This document shows, one piece after another, positions 1 to 7,392 of a stretch of 7,984 nucleotides of DNA. Under the pieces are notes generated by a model, which had not been told where the DNA came from, made no database searches, and saw only the letters and a program-made list of their open reading frames with translations. The position numbers were made by a program, and so were the translations under genes. Each line of letters starts with the position of its first letter. Positions within the stretch are counted from its first letter, which is position 1. The DNA is from Deltaproteobacteria bacterium (lineage in GTDB: Bacteria > Desulfobacterota > Syntrophia > Syntrophales > UBA2185). The DNA lies in contig JAPLJQ010000017.1 in the NCBI GenBank assembly GCA_026388495.1, positions 1 to 7,984 of the forward strand. Direction: 5' to 3'.

Positions 1-993
1 ATCCTTCTCATCCTTGCGGATAAGATCGATGGCTTGAGTTCCGCAGGTGGTTACACAGAGGCCACAGCCGATGCACCGGTCCGGATCGATTTCTGCGACG
101 TCATCCTTCATCTGGATCGCATCCATCTGACACCGATCCAGGCAAATTTCGCAGCCGATGCAATCTTTGCTTCGAATGCTGGCGTAGTAATTTGAGTGAA
201 CAAATTCAGCGGGCTTGGGATAACGCTTGATGGCCTTCAACACCTGGCAGCAATCCCCGCAACAGAGACAGATATTCATAATTCTCTGGGCGTTGGAAGG
301 TTGCAGCACCAGACCCTGCTCCTCGGCCTGACGGAGAATGTCAAGAGCTTCCTCTTTGCTGATGGAACGACCGATTCCGTTTTTTTCGTAGAAATACGCG
401 CCGCTGGAAAAAACAAGACAGGCCTCCTTCAGCTTTCCGCATCCTTTTCCGGTCATGGTGTGTTCTTTTCGACAGATACAGGGTGCTACCAGGATCTTGC
501 GCTGCTTTTCAATGAGTTGTCGGGCGTCCTCATAGGGCATTACGGCTCCCTGACCTTCCAGGCTGGCTCCGATGGGAATCGTCCTCAACTGCTGCGTCTT
601 GATCCGGGTCATGGCATCAAACAGGGCCGGGATGTATTCGTTCATGTCCTTGATCAGCCCTTCGTCCAGACTATTGACGTGGTATTCCCAGATCCCGATG
701 ACATACTGGGCAGCCATGTACATGGGGCCTTCGGCTCGGTCTGAGCGGACGATCAGGCCCTTGCGGGACATATCATACAGCATATCAGACAGTTCGCGGG
801 GCGGTTTCTGGATGCGTCCCGCAATCGTTTCCACCGGTTCCGGCCACATGGCCAGATGACAAGCCAGAGAAGCCTCTTCTGCCGTAAAGAGTCTTTTTAA
901 AATGCGAAGCTCCACCCCCGATTCCGTCCTGGGGAAACCGGCGGGAAGGCGATCCAGAAATGCAGCCAGGCGTTCATAAACATCGAGGGTCAT
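1..993 (-). CDS. Multi-cluster 4Fe-4S ferredoxin-type protein (partial at left edge)
   Basis: The frame is open from an ATG at 993 to base 1 (331 codons, no stop), so the C-terminus lies outside the window. AAAGGAG ten bases upstream supports the start. Two classic CxxCxxCxxxC sites are visible: C278, C281, C284, C288 and C307, C310, C313, C317. Each should bind a [4Fe-4S] cluster, although the proline that usually follows the last Cys is replaced by Gln and Gly. More cysteines lie upstream: C172, C174, C185, C192 and a dense ICLCCGDCC stretch (C242-C249), possibly another metal site. Residues 30-90 are helical and resemble a winged helix (ending LYDMSRKGLIVR); the DNA-binding look is inference. 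No signal peptide or membrane segment is seen, so it is probably cytoplasmic. This resembles a conserved, uncharacterised family of anaerobes; electron transfer is likely but the partner is unknown. It is transcribed divergently from the mutS unit. Confidence 0.88.
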   Translation of the reverse strand, partial: MTLDVYERLAAFLDRLPAGFPRTESGVELRILKRLFTAEEASLACHLAMWPEPVETIAGRIQKPPRELSDMLYDMSRKGLIVRSDRAEGPMYMAAQYVIGIWEYHVNSLDEGLIKDMNEYIPALFDAMTRIKTQQLRTIPIGASLEGQGAVMPYEDARQLIEKQRKILVAPCICRKEHTMTGKGCGKLKEACLVFSSGAYFYEKNGIGRSISKEEALDILRQAEEQGLVLQPSNAQRIMNICLCCGDCCQVLKAIKRYPKPAEFVHSNYYASIRSKDCIGCEICLDRCQMDAIQMKDDVAEIDPDRCIGCGLCVTTCGTQAIDLIRKDEKD

Positions 994-1039
994 GGGCGAT
1001 ATACTCCTTTGAGCAGATGCATCATCTTTGATAAAAAAA

Positions 1040-1068
1040 TTCATACCCTATCGAATATGATATATCAA
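1040..1068 (-). promoter_or_regulatory. Candidate sigma70-type promoter of the Fe-S protein gene
   Basis: Read on the minus strand, TTGATA (1068-1063) and TATGAA (1045-1040) are separated by exactly 17 bases, with the -10 box about 46 bases upstream of the ATG at 993. The -35 matches 5 of 6 consensus bases and the -10 matches 4 of 6. The perfect palindrome TGATATATCA (1058-1067) covers most of the -35 box, and TATCGAA occurs on both sides (1049-1055 and 1073-1079). This could mark an operator, but the region is AT-rich and the evidence is pattern only. Confidence 0.45.
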
Positions 1069-1092
1069 GGATTATCGAAACCAACTCGGGAC

Positions 1093-1121
1093 TTGAAAAA
1101 TTTTCGATGACACGTTAAAAG
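1093..1121 (+). promoter_or_regulatory. Candidate promoter for the holin-like gene and mutS
   Basis: TTGAAA (1093-1098) and TAAAAG (1116-1121) are 17 bases apart on the plus strand. The -35 matches 5 of 6 consensus bases and the -10 matches 4 of 6. If used, transcripts would carry the palindromic repeat at 1164-1278 in a long 5' leader before the gene at 1314. The region is AT-rich, so chance matches are likely and the call is weak. Confidence 0.25.
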
Positions 1122-1163
1122 GTGCCGTGATTAATTTTATTAATTTTTCAATAGTGACGAACC

Positions 1164-1278
1164 CGTAAAAAGTCGAATTCTGTCATTTCGAGGAGCAAAG
1201 CGACGAGAAATCTTTAATTATTTCAAGATTTCTCCCTACACTCGAAATGACATGACGGGTGTTTTCCGACTTTTTACG
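1164..1278. repeat. Nested palindromic intergenic repeat (MITE-like)
   Basis: Three pairs of perfect inverted arms are nested. The outer pair is CGTAAAAAGTCG (1164-1175) with CGACTTTTTACG (1267-1278). The middle pair is TGTCATTTCGAG (1181-1192) with CTCGAAATGACA (1241-1252). The inner pair is GAGAAATCTT (1205-1214) with AAGATTTCTC (1225-1234), around a 10-base loop. No ORF lies inside. AATAGT occurs eight bases outside each end (1150-1155 and 1287-1292), which may be chance. The core resembles short palindromic repeats scattered between genes in many proteobacterial genomes. The whole can fold into a long cruciform or RNA hairpin that ends 22 bases before the ribosome binding site of the next gene. 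Copy number elsewhere cannot be judged from this window. Confidence 0.8.
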
Positions 1279-1313
1279 AGAACGTTAATAGTCGCCATGT
1301 GGAGGAAATATAG

Positions 1314-1715
1314 ATGATGGGGCTTTTAATCCGGTGGCTGATTCTAACATCCGCCATCATTCTCGCATCCTACATGCTGGACGGAATTGAGATAAAGGGT
1401 TTTTTCTCTGCGTTTTTTGCGGCCGCCGTGCTGGGCATTCTAAACGCATTGTTTCGCCCGATTCTCATCGTCCTGACTCTGCCGATCAATATCCTGAGCC
1501 TCGGTCTCTTTACCTTTTTGATCAATGCCCTGATGTTGAAAATGGCCTCCAGTGTTATCCCTGGTTTTGAGGTTCACGGATTCTGGACAGCGATATTCGG
1601 TTCCCTTGTAATCAGCATTGTCAGCTGGCTTCTGAATGCATTCATCAGCGACCGAGGAAGGGTGGAAAGGGTCCAACACGTTGATCTGAAAAAGAAGGGG
1701 GACAGATGGGAATGA
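1314..1715 (+). CDS. Phage-holin-IV-family (YvlD-like) small membrane protein
   Basis: This 133-residue protein is almost entirely hydrophobic, with four likely membrane segments at about residues 5-22, 29-48, 50-78 and 88-111, then a short charged cytoplasmic tail rich in Lys and Arg. The block LNALFRPIL (43-51) followed by LTLPINILSLGLFTFLINALML (starting at 54) is the hallmark of the phage_holin_4_2/YvlD family. Despite the family name, chromosomal members are usually not in prophages, and no phage genes are seen here. The function is unknown; a role in the cell envelope is only suspected. GGAGGA at 1301-1306 gives seven-base spacing to the first ATG (1314); the adjacent ATG at 1317 is an equally possible start. 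The gene overlaps mutS by 10 bases, implying co-transcription and possibly coupled translation. Confidence 0.9.
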   Translation: MMGLLIRWLILTSAIILASYMLDGIEIKGFFSAFFAAAVLGILNALFRPILIVLTLPINILSLGLFTFLINALMLKMASSVIPGFEVHGFWTAIFGSLVISIVSWLLNAFISDRGRVERVQHVDLKKKGDRWE

Positions 1716-4324
1716 ATCTGACTCCGGCCATGAGACAGTACCTCGAGATCAAGGAACAGCATAAGGACTGTATCCTGTTTTTCAGGATGGGTGATTTTTA
1801 TGAGATGTTTTTTGAAGATGCCGTCACCGCATCCAGGGTTCTCGATATCACCCTGACATCAAGAAACAAAGGCAAGGAGGACAGCATCCCTCTCTGCGGC
1901 ATACCCTACCACGCGGCTGCTTTATATATCGCAAAACTCATCGAAGGGGGATTCAAGGTAGCCATCTGTGAACAGGTGGAAGACCCGAAGCTTGCGAAAG
2001 GTATCGTAAAAAGAGAGGTGGTGAGGATTATCACGCCGGGTCTCTTTGTGGACGCTGAAAATCTGAATGCAAAGGAGAATAATTTCCTGGCGGCACTGTC
2101 GAGGGTTGATCAGACTTTTGGTCTCGCTTTCCTGGATATCTCGACGGGGGAGTTTCGGGTGGCTGAGTTTCTGGACAGGGAGTTTTTCATGGCTGAACTC
2201 AGCGGTCTTGACTTCAGGGAGATGATTCTCGGTGAAGATTTCAAGAGCGAAAGCGTTACAAAAGCTTTTCCCCGCCAGACGGCAGGGTGCATGATCAACT
2301 ATTTTTCCGCTGATTATTTTGATTATGACGGGGCACTCTCCCATTTGAGAGAATATTTTACGGAAGATCATTTAATCCGGCTGAACATTGCGAGCCATCC
2401 GGCGGTCGTTGCCGCAGCCGGCGCCATTCTGCGGTATGTAACGGAAACACAAAAAGACCGGCTCAGGCACATCAATGTCATAGAGTGGTATGAGACGGGT
2501 AACTACCTCATCCTGGATGATATAGCCAAGAGAAATCTCGAGCTGTTTGCCACCATAACAGATTTAAAAAAGGAGGGGTCTCTCTTTTACATGATCGATG
2601 AAACCGTCACCCCCATGGGCGGCAGAAGATTGCGATGGTGGCTCAATTATCCTCTTGTGAACCCTGAAAAGATCGCGGAGAGGCTCACGGCAGTCTATGA
2701 AATAAAGGTACGCCATGTTTTGAGAGGAAACCTGCGTCGGGTTCTTTCCCATGTCTATGACCTGGAAAGACTTGCCGGCAGGATATCCATGGGAGTGGCC
2801 AATGGACGGGACATTATTGCCCTGAAGAACTCCCTGAAGGTTCTACCTGAAATCCGGTCGCTTATTTACGAGATGGAAACACCCCTGCTTGCTTCCGTTT
2901 ATGCGGGAATGGATGAAATGACGGATATATTATCCCTGGTTGAGGACTCCATTGTCGAGGATGCCCCGCTGACGATTCGGGAAGGCGGCATGATTAAAGA
3001 GGGCTATGACCGCGATCTCGATGAACTGATTGCCATAGGCAGGAATGGGAAACAGGGAATTGCCGCTCTCGAGGAAAAAGAGAGAAAAAAAACGGGAATC
3101 AATTCTCTCAAGGTCGGGTTCAACAGCATATTCGGATATTATATCGAAGTCACGAAAGCCAATGCGGAATTTGTTCCCGACGATTACATCCGGAAGCAAA
3201 CCCTGGTGAACGCAGAGCGGTATATCAATCAGGAACTCAAGGAATATGAATATACCGTTTTGACTGCGGAGGATCGCCGCAAAGAAAGAGAATACACCCT
3301 TTTTGTTGAAATCAGGGGGAGGATTGCAAAGGAAATTAAGAGGATCCAGACGACGGCTTCCCTTATTGCGGAGATGGATGCTGTTGCGTCACTTGCCGAG
3401 GTGGCGGAACGCTATCATTACTGCTGTCCCGTCGTGGATAATGAAGACAGAATTGAGATCAGGGACGGCAGGCACCCCGTTGTGGAAAGAATGCCTCTTA
3501 CAGACGGTTTCGTACCGAATGATGTCTATCTTGATCTGGAGAAAAATCGCCTTCTCATCATCACGGGTCCCAACATGGCGGGGAAATCAACATACATCAG
3601 GCAGGTTGCCCTCATCGTCATTCTCGCCCAGATGGGGAGTTTCGTTCCCGCATCGGAGGCCCACATAGGTATTGTTGACCGCATATTTACCCGGATCGGC
3701 GCAGCGGATAGTTTGACCAGAGGCCAGAGCACTTTCATGGTCGAGATGAACGAAGTGGCAGGTATCCTGAAAAATGCCTCCCAGAGGAGTCTGGTTATCC
3801 TGGATGAAGTGGGGCGGGGGACCAGCACGTTTGACGGGTTGAGCATTGCCTGGGCGGCGGCGGAATATATACACGATACCGAACACATTGGGGCGCGCAC
3901 GCTCTTTGCTACCCATTACCACCAGTTGACCGATCTGGCCTTTACGAAGGAGGGCGTGAAAAATTTCAATATTGCCGTCAAGGAATGGGGTGACAGGATC
4001 ATTTTCCTCAGGAAAATCATGGAAGGTGGAACGAACCGGAGTTATGGTATTCAGGTGGCCGGGATTGCCGGAGTTCCCGATGAGGTCATCACCCGGGCCA
4101 AGGAAATATTGAATAATCTTGAGAAGGGCGAATTCGACGAGGTGGGCATGCCGAAGATTGCCCGCGGCAAAAAATCGGCCGCCAGGAAGGATAAGGCGCA
4201 GTTGAACCTCTTTATGAGTGAAGAAGATGTCGTTATTACCGAGCTGAAAGCACTGGATGTCATGAACATCACACCCATTGAGGCCCTGCAGAAGCTCGGT
4301 GAGTGGAAAAACAAGCTTCACTGA
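1706..4324 (+). CDS. mutS: DNA mismatch repair ATPase MutS
   Basis: This cytoplasmic protein recognises mismatches and small loops and, with ATP, starts methyl- or nick-directed repair with MutL. At 872 residues it is full length for the MutS1 family. The N-terminal mismatch-binding domain has the intercalating Phe-x-Glu motif (F31-Y32-E33 in GDFYEMF). Connector, lever and clamp regions follow to about residue 570. The ATPase domain has Walker A GPNMAGKST (621-629), the STFMVEMNE signature (675-683), Walker B LVILDE with D700-E701, and ATHYH (735-739). QLNLF (832-836) fits a beta-clamp-binding peptide, and the conserved TPIEAL tail is present. The ATG at 1706 lies inside the upstream gene; an in-frame ATG at 1712 is also possible, since the GGGGG at 1697-1701 could serve either. 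No mutL is in the window. All key residues are present. Confidence 0.98.
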   Translation: MGMNLTPAMRQYLEIKEQHKDCILFFRMGDFYEMFFEDAVTASRVLDITLTSRNKGKEDSIPLCGIPYHAAALYIAKLIEGGFKVAICEQVEDPKLAKGIVKREVVRIITPGLFVDAENLNAKENNFLAALSRVDQTFGLAFLDISTGEFRVAEFLDREFFMAELSGLDFREMILGEDFKSESVTKAFPRQTAGCMINYFSADYFDYDGALSHLREYFTEDHLIRLNIASHPAVVAAAGAILRYVTETQKDRLRHINVIEWYETGNYLILDDIAKRNLELFATITDLKKEGSLFYMIDETVTPMGGRRLRWWLNYPLVNPEKIAERLTAVYEIKVRHVLRGNLRRVLSHVYDLERLAGRISMGVANGRDIIALKNSLKVLPEIRSLIYEMETPLLASVYAGMDEMTDILSLVEDSIVEDAPLTIREGGMIKEGYDRDLDELIAIGRNGKQGIAALEEKERKKTGINSLKVGFNSIFGYYIEVTKANAEFVPDDYIRKQTLVNAERYINQELKEYEYTVLTAEDRRKEREYTLFVEIRGRIAKEIKRIQTTASLIAEMDAVASLAEVAERYHYCCPVVDNEDRIEIRDGRHPVVERMPLTDGFVPNDVYLDLEKNRLLIITGPNMAGKSTYIRQVALIVILAQMGSFVPASEAHIGIVDRIFTRIGAADSLTRGQSTFMVEMNEVAGILKNASQRSLVILDEVGRGTSTFDGLSIAWAAAEYIHDTEHIGARTLFATHYHQLTDLAFTKEGVKNFNIAVKEWGDRIIFLRKIMEGGTNRSYGIQVAGIAGVPDEVITRAKEILNNLEKGEFDEVGMPKIARGKKSAARKDKAQLNLFMSEEDVVITELKALDVMNITPIEALQKLGEWKNKLH

Positions 4325-4406
4325 CAGGACATGATGCGCATCCTTTTATGTAATTCCGGGCAGAGCGAAGAATTTTTAAAGGACATCCCGTCGTCAGCCG
4401 TCTCAC

Positions 4407-6155
4407 TCATGTGCCGGAAGCCGATGCATTTGCGGAGATGATACGGGGAGCCTCCGGAATGGCGATTTTGATACGGGAGGCGCCTTTATTCTTCAGGGCA
4501 AGGGCTGCGCCGTTTTTCTGAATGAATGAGCATGGTTCGTAGACCCAGCCCGCTTTCAGCCTTTTTTCTTCCCGTTTGAGCTTTGCAAGGGCGTACAGGC
4601 CGATGACGGGTGTTAAGATTCGCGTTTTCCAGCCGAAGGTTCTGTAAATATCTTTCAGGAGGGCGTTCATCTTTTCCGACATCCGTGCATTTCCCCGGTA
4701 CCACTTTTTCATGGCCCAGACGGCGCCGGCATAGGCAGAGCGAAGGGGCGCCGCATCCCAGTTGAAGCGCTCCCGGATTCGAAGGTCCGAATGGTCCCTG
4801 TATTTCTGCCATCCTTGCAACATCGTTCTTATGAGGCGGTAAAGACTGGGGCCATTGATCTCGAAATCCCTGCGGAAGGCCCGGATAAGATATTCCTCTT
4901 CCCGTCCGTCTTTTATGTGGGGGTGACGGTAGTTAAAGCGATACTGGCCGTGAGAGTCGGCCACAGGGAACTCCGATTCGGGAAGAAGGGTGCCGTCTTT
5001 TCGGTGCTGTTCATAAAGAGGCGTTCCCGGATTCGGGGTGTAAAGCATGAACTGGTGGAAATCGGTGTCATGGTTCACGGCGTGATCGATAACGCTATCT
5101 ATGTTTTCCGGCGTGTGATTTTCCAGGCCAATAATCGACGATCCCAGGACGCGGATTCCATGGGACTGTAGGGTTCTGACAAGCGTTCCTGTGTCTACGT
5201 CGGCAAGCTTGCCGTACCGGCTGTTCTCGCCTTCCAGGCCCATCCAGACCCAGGCAACGCCAAGTCCTACTAACTGTTCAATGGTGTAGGACTGCAAGAC
5301 ACGGGCAGAACTGAATATATAGAGTGCCCAGCTTTTTCTGTTCTCGTCCATCAGTTCCAGGAGCCGGAGGGACCGCTTCCGGTGATAGAGAAAATTTTCG
5401 TCGAGAACGAAAAAGGATTGCACCGAGAGTTTTTCCTCGATCTGGCACATGACGGAAAAGAGTTCATCCCCAGTCTCGTAGAAATTGATGAAGTTCCCCT
5501 TGCCTCCGAAGAGGGCAGACGTGGAACAGAAGTTACAACCTACGGGACAGCCCACGGAGGGAATCAGGATGGCGGCGGTACGACCACGTGTTTGCGGCAA
5601 GTCGATCCCTATCATCCGGGCGCCGAAACCAGAGTAGACCATGGGATGCCGGACGGGGGATTTCTCATCCTGACCGAGGAATTTACGGAACCACCGAATT
5701 CCGTCTCCCATGACGATATGATCGGCATCGATGAGGCGTTCGATGTCTTCCTTATTGGAGATGTGCCCCCCGACGACGATCGTTGCATTTGGCCGGTGCT
5801 TCCGGATCAGATCGCACATTTTTTGCACTTTTCCGACGTTGGGAATGATGGCGCTGATCCCGACGATGTCGTAATCATTCTCACGGATTTCGCGGAGGAA
5901 CTCTTCGAGAGAGGGGAAATCGAGAACTGTGCAGGGTGCGTCGATGTTGGCCTGAAGCATCATCAGACTGAAGGTACGATGGAACATCCGGAGAGAGAAG
6001 CCTCCCTGGACTCGTGTCACCTGGTTCTGATAGAGCTCCATGGGGTTGATTTTCCTGCTTCCGTATTCATCATCCTGCGCATAGGGCCCAAATGCGCTTG
6101 TGAACAGGATCCTGGCACGGGTTCCCAGGTGATGAACGGTCTGTGATGTTGGCAT
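4407..6155 (-). CDS. B12-binding-domain radical SAM protein of unknown function
   Basis: The 582-residue product has a Rossmann-like cobalamin-binding-type region at about 65-160 (DYDIVGISAI at 94-103, then VVGGH at 127-131). The radical SAM core follows, with C203, C207 and C210 in CPVGCNFC, which ligate the [4Fe-4S] cluster that cleaves S-adenosylmethionine. LYTPNPGTPLYE (371-382) is a typical late-core motif. The classical DxHxxG cobalamin-ligand motif is absent, as in many B12 radical SAM proteins, so cobalamin binding is inferred. Residues 420-582 form a basic, partly helical C-terminal region without a motif I recognise. The substrate is unknown; methylation or another radical rearrangement are family-level possibilities. 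A GGAAG-type ribosome binding site precedes the ATG at 6155. The gene is convergent with mutS and divergent from the two-component operon, whose regulator might control it. Confidence 0.92.
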   Translation of the reverse strand: MPTSQTVHHLGTRARILFTSAFGPYAQDDEYGSRKINPMELYQNQVTRVQGGFSLRMFHRTFSLMMLQANIDAPCTVLDFPSLEEFLREIRENDYDIVGISAIIPNVGKVQKMCDLIRKHRPNATIVVGGHISNKEDIERLIDADHIVMGDGIRWFRKFLGQDEKSPVRHPMVYSGFGARMIGIDLPQTRGRTAAILIPSVGCPVGCNFCSTSALFGGKGNFINFYETGDELFSVMCQIEEKLSVQSFFVLDENFLYHRKRSLRLLELMDENRKSWALYIFSSARVLQSYTIEQLVGLGVAWVWMGLEGENSRYGKLADVDTGTLVRTLQSHGIRVLGSSIIGLENHTPENIDSVIDHAVNHDTDFHQFMLYTPNPGTPLYEQHRKDGTLLPESEFPVADSHGQYRFNYRHPHIKDGREEEYLIRAFRRDFEINGPSLYRLIRTMLQGWQKYRDHSDLRIRERFNWDAAPLRSAYAGAVWAMKKWYRGNARMSEKMNALLKDIYRTFGWKTRILTPVIGLYALAKLKREEKRLKAGWVYEPCSFIQKNGAALALKNKGASRIKIAIPEAPRIISANASASGT

Positions 6156-6246
6156 AGAGGTTCTTCCTTCCTTGACTTGAAGTTGTTTGTGACTGATGGA
6201 GACTTACTTAGGGGAAAACCGCGAGGAAGAAAAGACCTGTTTTGTT

Positions 6247-6268
6247 GTTTTACAAAAGTTTTACAAAA
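6247..6268. promoter_or_regulatory. 11-bp tandem direct repeat, candidate OmpR/PhoB-type operator
   Basis: GTTTTACAAAA occurs twice, back to back (6247-6257 and 6258-6268), giving TTTACA-N5-TTTACA with one DNA turn between half-sites. OmpR/PhoB-family regulators are known to bind as head-to-tail dimers to direct repeats about 11 bp apart. The site sits between the divergent radical SAM gene and an operon that encodes such a regulator, 38 bases before the candidate -35 of that operon. The repeat is seen directly; the link to the regulator is inference. Confidence 0.5.
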
Positions 6269-6306
6269 CAAAGGCTTCCAGAGAAAAAGAGGGGAATAAT
6301 TGTCTA

Positions 6307-6333
6307 TTGACATGGATAGCGCCCTGTTATACG
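6307..6333 (+). promoter_or_regulatory. Candidate promoter of the two-component operon
   Basis: A perfect -35 box TTGACA (6307-6312) is followed after 15 bases by TATACG (6328-6333, 4 of 6 consensus matches). The spacer is shorter than the usual 17, which would suit an activator-assisted promoter. The predicted start of transcription would lie some 35 bases before the GTG start codon at 6377. Confidence 0.4.
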
Positions 6334-6376
6334 TATTTCACCAAGGGCTAAAACCAGCCGTGCAGGAGTTTCATAA

Positions 6377-7342
6377 GTGAACCGATTCAAGTGGTATTAT
6401 CACCCTATTTTTATCTTTGTCTTCTCCATTCTTGCCCTTGCCGCCGCCCTGTTCCTCTACATCTACTGGTATATCGAGGTCAGCGCGGTGTTGACAGAGG
6501 TCGTCCAGAAGCACCATCTCGATCCCAGTCAGTTTTTCGAAGTCAAGACATGGGTCGTCATTATGGTTCTCTCCATTCTCATGGGGATCATCCTGGTCGG
6601 TGTTTTTATCATTTTTATATACAACCAGAAAACATGGCAGCTCTATCGACTGCAGAGGAATTTCATTAACAGTTTCACTCACGAGTTGAAGACGCCCGTA
6701 ACGTCGTTGAAACTTTACCTGGATACTTTTGCGAAACACGAACTTTCCCGGGAGGAGCAGATCAAATATATCGGATACATGATTCTGGACGTGGACCGGC
6801 TCCTTGAACATATCAACCGAATTCTGAACCTTGCAAGGATCGAAAGCGGGAGTTTCAGGAAGGAATTTGTCAAAGAGGACCTGGTCCGCACCGTATCACA
6901 GTTTTACCAGAATAACGCCGACCTGTTTCGCAATTTTGAAGTCATGGTACATAACCCTGCAGACATGCCGGTACATTACCCGATCAATCCGCCCCTGTTT
7001 GATATGTTGCTGATGAACATCATGATCAACGCCATGAAGTACAACGAATCAGCCAATCCCCGGCTTGACGTGCGTTTTATTCCCCGGAAGAAAGGATTGG
7101 ATGTCCGGTTTGAAGACAATGGAATCGGAATCCAACAGTCGGAGATCAAAAAGATCTTCAGAATATTTTACCAGGTCGGCCATGCCGACGACATGACGGC
7201 CAAGGGGAGCGGTCTGGGGCTGTACATGGTTCAGCAGATTGCGAGAATTCACAGGGGAAAGGTGACTGCAGAAAGCGAGGGGGAAGGGAAGGGAACCGTT
7301 TTTACCCTGACGCTGCCACTGCGGATTCGAGTTGAAGGATAA
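6377..7342 (+). CDS. Compact membrane sensor histidine kinase
   Basis: The 321-residue product has two membrane segments (about 11-33 and 57-82) enclosing only some 25 extracytoplasmic residues. A dimerisation/phosphoacceptor domain follows with H102 in SFTHELKTP, then a HATPase domain: N box around N214-N218 (NIMINAMKYN), G1 DNGIGI (247-252), F box IFRIFYQV (260-267) and G2 GSGLGLYMV (277-285). All catalytic motifs are intact, so it should autophosphorylate and pass phosphate to the regulator encoded just downstream. No PAS domain and no clear HAMP domain are seen: TM2 runs almost directly into the H-box helix, so sensing may occur in the membrane or through a partner. The start is GTG at 6377, supported by AGGAG eight bases upstream. 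The signal is unknown. Confidence 0.95.
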   Translation: MNRFKWYYHPIFIFVFSILALAAALFLYIYWYIEVSAVLTEVVQKHHLDPSQFFEVKTWVVIMVLSILMGIILVGVFIIFIYNQKTWQLYRLQRNFINSFTHELKTPVTSLKLYLDTFAKHELSREEQIKYIGYMILDVDRLLEHINRILNLARIESGSFRKEFVKEDLVRTVSQFYQNNADLFRNFEVMVHNPADMPVHYPINPPLFDMLLMNIMINAMKYNESANPRLDVRFIPRKKGLDVRFEDNGIGIQQSEIKKIFRIFYQVGHADDMTAKGSGLGLYMVQQIARIHRGKVTAESEGEGKGTVFTLTLPLRIRVEG

Positions 7343-7392
7343 TACAGAGAAATGATTATAAAGATGGCAGATCCGGGCAATGAGGTTCATTC

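Noticed and set aside
196..744. 182-codon open frame on the plus strand
   Set aside because: It is antisense to the Fe-S protein gene, whose cysteine motifs prove the minus-strand reading.
1164..1278. Palindromic repeat as a CRISPR unit or a simple terminator
   Set aside because: There is only one copy with no spacer array. The nested arms extend over about 115 bp, and it lies upstream rather than downstream of genes on both sides.
1314..1715. Evidence of a prophage from the holin-like gene
   Set aside because: The family name is misleading: such proteins are common on chromosomes, and no endolysin, structural or integrase gene is nearby.
3587..4321. 244-codon open frame on the minus strand
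   Set aside because: It is antisense to the conserved MutS ATPase region and has no domain signature; the frame is a by-product of mutS codon use.
4325..4406. Possible terminator between the convergent mutS and radical SAM genes
   Set aside because: The only symmetry is a loopless palindrome GATGCGCATC (4333-4342) followed by a poor T-run; no proper GC-rich stem with a U-tract was found on either strand.
4331..4441. 36-codon plus-strand ORF just after mutS (begins MMRILLCNSG)
   Set aside because: It has only a weak ribosome binding site, runs into the 3' end of the convergent radical SAM gene, and resembles no family I know. Chance is the simpler explanation.
5382..6146. Long 254-codon open frame on the plus strand
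   Set aside because: It lies wholly antisense to the radical SAM gene, whose product has clear motifs. The translation shows no recognisable domain and looks like a shadow frame.
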